64,000 bases of DNA from positions 9,676,134-9,740,133 of the forward strand of contig NC_135562.1 of the NCBI RefSeq assembly GCF_964340395.1, given 5' to 3'. The notes under the pieces were generated by a model that saw only the letters and a list, made by a program, of their open reading frames with translations, was not told the origin of the DNA and ran no database searches. Every line of letters starts with the position of its first letter. The stretch's first letter is position 1. The position numbers and the translations under genes were made by a program. This DNA comes from Glandiceps talaboti (lineage: Eukaryota; Hemichordata; Enteropneusta; Spengelidae). Below are positions 51,150 through 62,600 of the stretch, in pieces.

Positions 51150-54100
51150 CGACGTGAAGCTACTACAAGGTTGCCACTGATTGGATAACATACATATACT
51201 TTATCACTCATTAACAATACAGCCAACAGATGTGCATAATCTTATCATTTTCTAACCAATCAGAAAGAACCTTATAACGTGCTTTACATTATCTGAAATA
51301 TTCCGGATACAACTGCTAAAGTTTCTAACATTATATAGAGGAAAAAAACCCAGAAAAAAACATAAGTACATTCCTTGTATTATGGACTAAATATTTATAT
51401 ATTTAAAAGAGTATGCTGAACTGCAGTAGGTGTAGCGTCAGTGGTTGCTATGGTTGATGATGATACTAATTAACAGTATGTTAGGGAGTCCAACCCTATT
51501 ATTCATATCATTAACCTAAAATAACAATGGCCATAACTCCCTAGCTTGAATACAAATTGTATCTGCTGAAGTCAATTCACTGTTTTTTAACATGTTAGTG
51601 TTAAATTTGTTTTTATTGTCAAAGTTTTCGATATTTCAGGTTTTAAAGTTTCAAATCATGTTTTATGATGCATCTGTCTAAAAAGTACGCAACAGTTGAC
51701 GGTGTTACAAATCTCCTTACCAGTGCAGTGTTTGATCAGTTCATGACCTGCATCGATAGCAGCATCCACATCAGATTTGTGATCTTTGATTTCATCATTC
51801 AGTTTCTGAAATTTTGAAAATTTACACAAAAGTGAGAACATGAATTGAGATAAAAACAAAAGTGATGCTTCACAATGTTGTGCCACTGAGGGCGCTCACA
51901 CTCTGTCAGCATTTCTGGCAAGTGGCCAGTTTGGCTGCTGTTGACTCGGTATACAAAATAAATCCTCTCCTCTTAATTTTATTTTTGTTTCTATTTCACA
52001 AGAATTTGTTTTTAAACTTAAACAAGCATTTTGTTGGAATAAAGAATATACCACTTTCATCTGCTTGATATGAAATCTCGGTATGTGTGGTATAAAGTTG
52101 GCTTATACGCAATCATGAGATATCTAACCACGAGCAGTCACAAGAAATGCTGATCTACCCAGAATGTCTGAGCCCTCTGCCGTTCAAATTATGAAACATC
52201 ACAGTTCCTGATATCCCTGTACAATGGTTAGACTTCTGATATCAATACATGGGGTTACCCTGATGACACCTGAGGGAGAGGGGGGTTACATGAATCTAGT
52301 GACAAATGGAAGTTATTTTTGAAACCACGGGATGACCTTGTCTTCTCGCCCTGTTAGTTCTCGGTTAAACTCATCCTTGGTGTTAAGTTCCTTCTTGATG
52401 AAATGAGATGCTTTGAACCTTTTTTTTTTAGATGATAGTTTTGAGTCAGTTTCAGTGAGCTGTGGGCAAATTTACAAACTGCTGTGAGATACCTGCACGT
52501 GCTGATAATTATTTTGATGTGCAAAATGGATATGTGCACTTTTTATTCAGATCTTAATTTTTTCTAATTTCTGATTTTTTTGAATTGTGATTATTTATAA
52601 TGCAGTATTACTTGTGATTTCTATTATGCTAAATTAATTGTGACATGCATATTTTAATCGTGAACTGAAAATTGCTTGTGAGTAAAAAAATTTCTTACAG
52701 TGGTACTAAAATCAATGTAAAATTAATTAGTGATACACTAACAGATGCATACATTATATACATATTAAGGCATACAGAGAAGCGAACATTAAAAGTCCAT
52801 TTCCAAAAGAACAGAACAGAAAAGAACAGAAAGGCAGTTGTGACATAGGAGATATGACATCATGCATTTACAAAGGAAAAGTTTACATAGGCATAAAACG
52901 GTGGAGGATGATGAAGTCTGCAAAATTTTCTGTTACATACCGTATGTCAACTTGAAAAATTATGTAGTTCTTGATCTCAAAGTTTAAATGTTACAATTTT
53001 AAACCAATGTTGTTGTTTTTTTGCAGTAAACGAGTACAAAATTGGCTTATATCTTTGACTAGTTCTGCGTCTCTAGGCTTTTTTTCAAAAATTTACTTCT
53101 CAAAATTCTTCAAATGGCATCAATGCAGATGTTTAAACTTTGTCAGATATTGAAAATATGAATTTCAAGATTTGAAATTGACAAAAATTATGAAAATAGC
53201 ATTTTTTTCAATTTGAAAACATATTTTTTGCTAAAAGTTATAAAAATATCTGTTTGGTTGCACCAATTCATGAGAATTTGACATGTGGAACAGAAAAATT
53301 GCAAAATTCACAAACAATAATTTCGTGATGAAACTGTGTTGAAGAGGATAGTAATAATAATATGCTGTTTTCTGTGTGATAGAAGTATATATGGTGTTTG
53401 CAGTTAAGAGAGGGCAAGTTAGCTGAGAAGTCCCAAAGAATCCGAAGAAGAATCCCAATCTGTTGCTGAGTTTAACCCAAGGTATGAAGAGAAGGAATAG
53501 AAGACAGTTGATCAAACCACCACTGAAGTCCAGTCATGCTGTAACAGCACTGTACCGTTTGCTCTTCCAGTTCCTGGTCGATTTTCTCGGGTTCGGTCGG
53601 TATTGCTTCCAAATTGTCCAACTTCTCTTGAGTCTCTGCCAACCATTGCATGAGATCTTGCTCATTTGCCCCAAATTGTTCGACATTTTTGAGCGCTTGG
53701 GCCAAAAGTTTACCCCTTCTGGCACACTTGTCAGAAAGTTCATCATATCTAATTTGCATATTATCTGTCTTCTCATGCAAATTTTCAGCATCCTCTGGGG
53801 ATACCAAGTCTATCAGTGATTTGCTGATTTCGATCACCTGATTCAATGGCTCCTCGTGATTGGCTACATCGTCAGCCAATACCTGTTAGTTTGTCAGATC
53901 AGGGTAGGGTTTGGGTAGTGGAGAAAGCACAAAACATTTACATAGGAATTGTACAATGAATCATAACATACACTAAAAAGTGAACAGGGACAACATGCTT
54001 TATACAATCAAATACATAATTATTAGTATCATGCGCAACACAAGACAACATACAACTTACAAACTATTTGATTTTCCTTCATATGTAACACTAAGAAATC

Positions 54101-57100
54101 GTAATATCAGATTACATAATCATTGACTTGAAATGAAATCAAGGCATGAAAAGTGAGACATTTGGGAGTCAAATTCACATCTCTGAATTCTAATCAGTGT
54201 GCTCTGAACAGCTGAGTCAATTCATCTACTGATAGATTCTGTGTCTTCCTGATGTGGACCATTCTTTTTTATGGCTCGTCGACCTTTAGCCTTTCAACCT
54301 AAGGATCAAATTTATCACAGCATACAGATCACCAATTTTCATTCAATGTCTTGCCGTAATGGTTACCGACATCATTTCTCAAAATACAGAACTGGAAAGC
54401 ATCGACCGCACTACATAACATTATGACAAAACTCTAAGATCAACTTCCTTCAATTATCTTCCATAAAAAAATTCCCCGAACCAACAATTTTCCACACAGT
54501 TTATTTTCCCATACCTTATTTTCCGCAATTTGTTCCTCAATCTTTTCCGGAGTTGAACCGAGGGGTTCTTCAGCTGTTACTTTCTTTTCTGTCTTTTCGA
54601 TCCATTCTATCAATGGGTCGGCCTTCTCTTCAAACGCCTTGGCAACTTCCAACAGTTCTTCAAGCTTCTTACGACGCTTGTCAGCGGTGTCGTTGAGGGT
54701 GTCCCATCTCTTTTGGAGATCATCAAGTTGCTCAGCAACCTTTTCTTTGTCATCAGTGTCTGAGCCTTCAATCATTTTCTGACCGATATCTTTGACTGAA
54801 TTGACACTACTCTTCTTGTCTGCAATCAGTTTATCCAGAAGCTGAATTCAAAAAAAAAAAGAAGCAAAAATTTCAGTATAAGAGAGCATTTTTGCAAGAA
54901 ACTGATATAAAGGTATACTAGACAATACATACATACATTAAGCATTTGCCAAATTTGTTTTAAAATATGCATCTGTGTATTAATTTTATCAACTTATCAC
55001 TGGGCCAAAAATGACCAATATTCATTACAACAGTTGCTAGAGGGCGCTGTACTAAAACAGGCATTTTTGCTAGAGCCTAGAGGATACTAAACTAAAACAG
55101 AACTATTGTGAAATGCACTGTATGAAAACAAGACTTATTATGAGAGAGTACTGCATTAAAATAGGAAATACTGCTAGAGGGCGCTGTACTGAAAATGACA
55201 ATTGTCACTAGAGGGCGCTGTTTACTTGATATATCTGACTGAATACAAATCTGAAGATAACAAACCTTCTGTTCAGAGAGCTGTGCCTTGACAACCTTGT
55301 AGTCTGCTGATGGTTCTTTCTGACTGGCCATCAGTTCTTCAGTTTCATGTAACCAGTCCAAGATAGCTAGCAAAGCCTCTGAGAACTTTCCACATTGTAG
55401 GAGTGCTTCATTGATCTTACCATCTCTTTCAGACACCTAATATCAAAAAAATAAAATTTCCAACGTTACAATTTAATGCAAAGTATGTTATTTTAAATTC
55501 AAATTCTGTATGTATAATCTGCATTAAAACCACAAAAAAATGATTTTCTTTTATCTGGAAAGTTTTCATTCTTCTAATCATTGATTAGCAAATCCATAAG
55601 AAAATATTTTTTGTTGTATCTTGAAAAATAATAAGCCAGACTTTCAAAACTCAATGAATTTGTCCTTATTTTTTTTTATTCATATATTAATTATAAGATT
55701 GTAAAAAAAAAGTCAAAAGTCAAATTTTAAATAGAGCATTTGCTTATCTTTTGCTAGGAAACACTTGGTTGGCTTAGGGCGTAAAAGTATTTTGTTTTCT
55801 TATGGCAGTTACTGTTTTGAGTTAGTAAACACATCAATCAATTTTACATGGACATTTTTTTGCTGTGAATGTGTTTAGTTTTTCTGGACTAGTATTCTGT
55901 TTACATTAGCTTTACAACATTTGATTTAAAATGGTCTGAAAAGTGTTCGATAAACTGACCTCTGAACTTAGTTTCTTCCATTTGTTGTTCATGTCTTCAA
56001 GATCATCTTCAATCTTCTTCGTTGTAACTCCTGGTGATGCACTCTGGATCAGACCTTGGCCTGCATTGTTGGTTTCTTGTACCTTGTCAGTTAACGGTTC
56101 GTGATGATCATTCTGGAATTTCTATCATTTTAAAACAAAATTAAAGGTTTCATTAAACTCTAGAAACTCAAATATCAATATAATGTGAGTTGAAATGTCA
56201 TCTGGAGTTCATGCTAAAGTAAATACACTAGAGAGAAAGCTGGAGTGATTGCTAAACTGATGCATTATGGGGCGGTAACACGACCTCTTGGTGATTGCTA
56301 TATATCAGCAACTCATGGCTTAGTACCTCAATGCATTATGGGACTGTAAATAACCTGTGTGTGTGACTTCCATTCAGCAGTGACACCTGACTACATAAAC
56401 TAATGCATTATGGGAGTGTACCACAACCTGTATGTGTGTGACTATTCCAATTACAACAAAACATTCCAAATACGTAACTTATAACATTATGAGACTATGT
56501 GACACAATGTCTGTGTGATTGTTTGTACCACTTTCCTCACCTTAAATTCATCCAACTGATCTTTCACAGTATCTACATCAGTACCGACAGGTTTCTGTGT
56601 TTGCAGTGATTCTTCAGCTGCTGTGATACCGTCATTGACTTCAGAGAGAGTACGGTAGAAGTCCTGTAGTTTTTCTAGAGTGTTATCTAGTTCTTCTTTC
56701 CTGTTGTTAGTACGGTCTGTCAACCTGTTGCATTTCTTCTTCAAGCTTTCAATCTTTTGATAAACACCAATAAAAAAAATTGTCAAACTTTTGAACTACG
56801 CCTGTAAAATTCAAACTTGCATTTGGATTGTCATAAACTTGACAAGACTGTAAGATACGCTGTATCACTCCACATTCACCAGCCTGTTCTCTTGAGAGAG
56901 GTTGACCGATGTGTGAGGGCGCCCTGTCACAGCATACCTTACAGACTAAAACTTGACCAGGAGATACTTTTCGTACATGAATATTTTAATTTTTTTTCAT
57001 GGATTTCTTCGTGAAGTGATTCATATGATTGGTTATCATCAAACAAATGATAATATATATACAATATATTACAAAATAATACATTTTTCATTTTACAATA

Positions 57101-59529
57101 TCACTTTGTTTTAATAGGAGCATAATTTGAAAACAGTGAAACCTTCTTCATTTCCATTCAATGAGCTTTATGCATAATTGATGATGTTTTGCATAAATGA
57201 ATATATAATTAATCTATTTACATAATATGTAAATCACTTCATTAATATGCACAGTTGACATATCAAGTTTTTCATATAAATAGGAAAGTTTGGAAATGAA
57301 AAAAAAACAAACGCAAAAAAATAGAATTCAAATAAAAATAGGGTAAAAAATATCTTTAACTTCATATAACTGCAAAATGAAAAGAATTGTCATGCTGAAA
57401 AATGTGAAAATAATATCATTTTGTTTAATACATGTCATTTACATACATTACTGCTTATATATGCAACAATACGTTCATAACATTTCTGATTCAATATTTG
57501 TGATTCTAACTAATTTGTCAATTAGTTAATTTTTATCATGATTTGGAAATAAAATGTTGAACAAAATACTGAAATTATATTTTTAGTAAATGATGTTACA
57601 TGTATAAATTTACATATTATGCAAATTGAAATGATAATGATTTTGGCATAAATTATATTACTATTTGGTCAAAGAAGAGATGTCCTGCAATTTTTTTTTC
57701 AAAAATAACCCTTCCCTCATAATTAATGGAAAGGCTCCCTAGATTTATTGTAAGGGGGCTTGGAAAGCCATTTAGGCCAATGTAAATTCTACAGAAGAAG
57801 CCCCCCAGACATCGTCAATTTCACTCCTGTTTCTCTAATAAAATTGACTGTTCCTCTATCGACAACACAAGGGCTAAACCAAAGGTTCGAAGGAAAAGGG
57901 GGTGTTTACTCTTGTTGATGACTGATGTTACATCACCATTAGAACAATGTTTAAAACATTGAATCAAAGCAATATTATCTTTTAAACATTGTTTAAATGA
58001 CGATCAAACATCCTTACGGAAAGGGTCACTATTTTTTGCTTTCTTTGACCAGTTTGTTGAAAAAAAAAGAAGAAATAAAATATCATAAAACATGCAACTT
58101 TTGCTGAAAAGAAAACTACGAGAATAAAATGAACAAAACTGTTAGTAAGTGAAGAGAATATTGGAAAATGAAAATGAGGATAAAATGAAGGCGAGAAAAA
58201 CTAACAATATTTGTCATGCATGGTATATTTGACGATTTTAAAAGCCGCATTTTAACGTTTTACCTGTTGCTTCTTATCCGCTCTTCGCTGTTCCACAGAA
58301 GAATGAAAGAAATTACCATGTGAGCAAAGAGAGTTACACGGAAGTCTTTACATGTGGAGCACTTTAGATAACATTTGACAATTTTTTTTCGATATCTGTG
58401 TTTGTTTTTTAATGTATTTAGAAAGTTCAGTGTTAGGACTTGGCTGTCTAAGAGTAAATTATTTCAAGTGTTTCTGTTTTTCCTTAAGAATATTCTTCAT
58501 AGTATTTCTTTTGTCAGTATTTGTGTCCTTGGTTTTAGCATATTTTTCTTGCTTCATTCGTCGATTTAAATGTGGCACAAAGAGTAAACATGAGATTGTG
58601 CTGTGTGGTGTGGTGTGGTGTGGTGTGGTGTGGTGCAGCATAGTGTGTAACAAATGTATGAAAAAAACCTTAACAAATGTTATCTATAGTGCCTCTTTGA
58701 AAAAAAAAAGACAAATCACTTTACCAAGGAGACACCCATAGCAAGGAATGATGCAGAGATAGGAATTTTTTCGAAGGAAAAACTGGGTCACTTCAAAATG
58801 TCCAGGATAACCTCTATTGGAAGGGGATGGTGTGTTTGCAATACTCGTGATAAACATGATAGGAGCACTGCACTGAAGTTGTATTTAAATGTCAGTGCAC
58901 TATTTGGCATGTGTATGGTAAAAACAAAGGTTATCAATATTTGGGTGTTGAGGGTGCCACACCAAAGCATTGTAATAGCATGTAGGCAATGGATACATTA
59001 TGGATACACCATTACTGTGAGTGGTTGTTGTTGATAAAGTGCTGCAGAACATAGAAAGTGTGAACCCTGTCTAGACAAATTTGAGAAATTTGCTTTGTGA
59101 CACGATACATAACACAGAACAATACCGCACGTTCATTTTCAGACAAAGTTACAACAAATACAATGTTCCTGCATTAATGAGTCAGTCAGTCCACTTCGAG
59201 AACAGAATAGTCGAACTGTTGTTTCGAGGTAGATATTCTAACCTTTAACCTTGTAGTTACCAGGATGTGTGACCTTTCAGGTCAATGAGATATGAACCAA
59301 TGAGAAGCTACGAGACATTACCTGTTCCTGTAGTGCTTTAGCTTCTGTGGTAAAGCCTTTACTGACAAGATCTTGCAGAGTGGCATCTTCATTGTCAAGT
59401 TCAGCCTTGCGCTTCTTGAGTTCATCTTGGAGTTCCTGAGAAGATAAATATTTGGTATTTGTAAAGTTTCATTTTTCAAAGATGTGTGTAAATGTGTCCA
59501 CAGATGATGTTTGCAACTATTTGTACATG

Positions 59530-59620
<91 letters not shown>

Positions 59621-62600
59621 GAGAGAGACAGACAGACACAGAGAGAGAGACAGAGACAGAGAGACAGAGGCATAGAGAAGATAAACAAAACAGTTCTATC
59701 TCCCATAGTCTAATGCTGGGAATAATTTCTTCACCATGTCATGTCTTTATCTGGCTGCTAGTCATTCCAACATAATTTTGCTATCCCTTGTACTGATGGA
59801 TAATAGTATACTCCATCCATACAATCTACTGGACTGGTCTAAACCATTTCACATTAGAGGTAGACTTACCATGACTTCATCCAGTTGTTTCCTGACAGTG
59901 TCTTCATCCCTACCAATGTGTCCCATCTGATCAAAACGATCTTCAAGATCTGTCATATTGTTCTGAATATCACGCAACTTCTTCTGGAACTGGTCAAGTT
60001 CTTCAGTGGCAGCTTCAAGATCTTTGAGTCTGTCTTTGACAGCGTTAGTCAGAGCTTCGTGCCGGTTCTTGACAAAGTCCACCTCCTCTGAGATGGGTTC
60101 TTTGTCAGTTCCTTCTGGAGCTTTGTCAGCCAGCTTATCTCCCAGATCTTTGACTTCTTCCACTTTGGCTTTGAGTTTGTCAACGTCATCTTTCAGGTCC
60201 TACAAACATGAAGTTGTTGATAAGGTCAAAAGCAAAGGTCATGAAAATTGCAATCAGACTGCGAGTTATATAAGGTGAGAGAGCTTAAATTAAGGGATGA
60301 ATATGTAGCTTATTCATTGACAATGGTCACATGATAATGGCATTAGGTCATAGGTTAGTCATAATTTATCAATGTCAAAGGTCATAAGGTAATTCAAAAC
60401 AGGTCACATTAGGTCAGAGGGCAGTATATAATTGATCAATGTCAAAGGTCATCATAGGTCAGTATATGATATAATGTTCAAATGTCAAAAAAGCTGTGCT
60501 CAAAGGTTAAAGGTCAGGATGTAATTATTCATGTCAAAGGTCATACAGACTTGCAAACAGAGGTCAATGATATTAGAAGGCACCGGATTTATATGAAACC
60601 ATACCTTAATTCTTTCTAGGTTTTTACTGTCCTTGGCTTCAGGTCCAAATTTATCGTGTGTTGCTAGTTTATCTTCACATTTACTGAGACCGTCTTGAGT
60701 TTCTTTCAGAGCATTGAGGAATGCCTGCAGGTCCTTGACATTGTCATCAGTATCAGACTTCCTATCAACAGTGTCTGTAAACACACAAATAAAATAATGA
60801 ACATTTCTTCACATACATACATACGTACATCAATTGAAAAGTTAAAAACACTACCATAAAGGTCCTTTCTCTGGCAGTAGTACTTTCAGAGGTTTTTTCC
60901 ACTTGATAGAATAGAGAAACTCTCTTCAGTTGGCACCCTGGTTTTCACTGATGGGTCTTTTCAAAGGGAGATACCGGTAACCGATGACTGGTTCATTATA
61001 ATGTTGATGAGCAGACGACACTTTAGACAAAACAGTACTTGTGGTTGTAGCAATGTATTATTTTATTATGTAAATGTCTGACAACTCCCGCATAACATTT
61101 TCTTTTATTGAAAGTTACTTATGGATTGCAAGTCCAGAGAACAGCAACAAAGACATCACAAAATGACTCGCATATCACATAATGCCAAAATACAAACAGC
61201 AAGATAGTGTAGTGGGTAATTTTAGAAGAAAATAAATCAATGCAAAATCTTCAGCCAGTGTCCCCGAAGCCCCCAAAAAACAAATATCACATGTAATTAA
61301 TCAGACCATTTTGAATGTCAAACAGAGACCACAAAAAGTTGTCTTACCTTTGCCGAGTTTATCAAATCTGTCAGTGATTTGTTTGGCTTCATCTAAGACT
61401 TCGTCTCCGCCGGCTTCACACATATCAGCTAGTTTGTCAGCATGAGTTTTCAGATTATCAATGCTTGCTTTGTGAGCTAGCACATCGTCATTCAATACCT
61501 GCAACACATTGTAAAACATTGCAAATAAAAATAGTCTACATTTTCTGATATGATGACAATATTGCTATGTATTATAATTAGTGGTTTGAAGGACGGCTGG
61601 TTAAAAGGACACCGTCCACATCTGCTGAACATCTTTCTGTATTATTTTTTGGTTGATATGAAGAAGAATTACTTTGAAACAGCGTAGCAGTTCACTGACA
61701 TTAAAGGGAATGAAAAATTACATGAGGGAATATTTGGGTAAACCCTGAAATTGTCATTAATGTGAGGTTTGTAGAGACACAAAATACTAGCAGGTGATCG
61801 TATAGTCACTTCAAAGCATAAATACAGACAACTTTAGTGTAGGTGGGATCACACTTCCATTCCACTGAACCCCATTCCTGCTTTGAGCTCCCATGCTCAT
61901 TCTCAATCTCCTCTATCCGTTGATCTTTGTATTGATCAGATACACTGGAATAATTTTGTTAGGAAAACGATACTAAGTGAGTGTTTATGAAAGTATTCCT
62001 GTACATTAAACATGGTGTCTCATGTTGGAATAATATTTCTACGTAAACACCATCTCCCTACAATCTTTCAACAATCAAAATTTTCAAAATTTTTACAATT
62101 TCTCAAAGTTTCTTTACCTTGGCATCATCCTTCTGTTTCTTGGCATCATCAATCTTATAACTGATTGGTTCCTCGGCAGCAAGTTTTTCTTCAACCTCCT
62201 GTAACCATGGTAACAATTTCTTGATTTCATCGTTGTATTTATCGGCATGCCCTTCAACGTCTTTAAGTTTGTCTTGTCGTGTCTTAGACTTATCACCGAC
62301 ATCGTCCCATTTAGCCTTCAGGGTGTCTACCTTGTCTTTCAGACTGTCATATTCCGTACCAGGTTGGGCCTCTAGAAGCATCTTTTGTGCCTTCTCAGCA
62401 ATTTGTTCATACGATGGTTCTTGTTGTTTGATGTCTTTGACAACAGGCTGGGAAAGAAAAACAGTATAAATATCGTTAATTCACTAAAACCTTTACACTA
62501 CTGTTTCACTAAAGTAAGGTGAAAAAAAAATAATTGTGTGTTTCCAATAACATGGCCTCGGAAAATAGGATAGGTAGGTCAAGAATTTATTTTATTTTAT

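Noticed and set aside
53463-53819. 118-codon plus-strand ORF
   Set aside because: Antisense shadow of the spectrin-repeat exon at 53556-53882.
59452-59775. 107-codon Arg-Glu-rich ORF
   Set aside because: Translation of the GA microsatellite.
60220-60560. AGGTCA-rich stretch as a nuclear-receptor response cluster
   Set aside because: The units are part of a degenerate intronic repeat with irregular spacing. There is no evidence of selection or promoter context.
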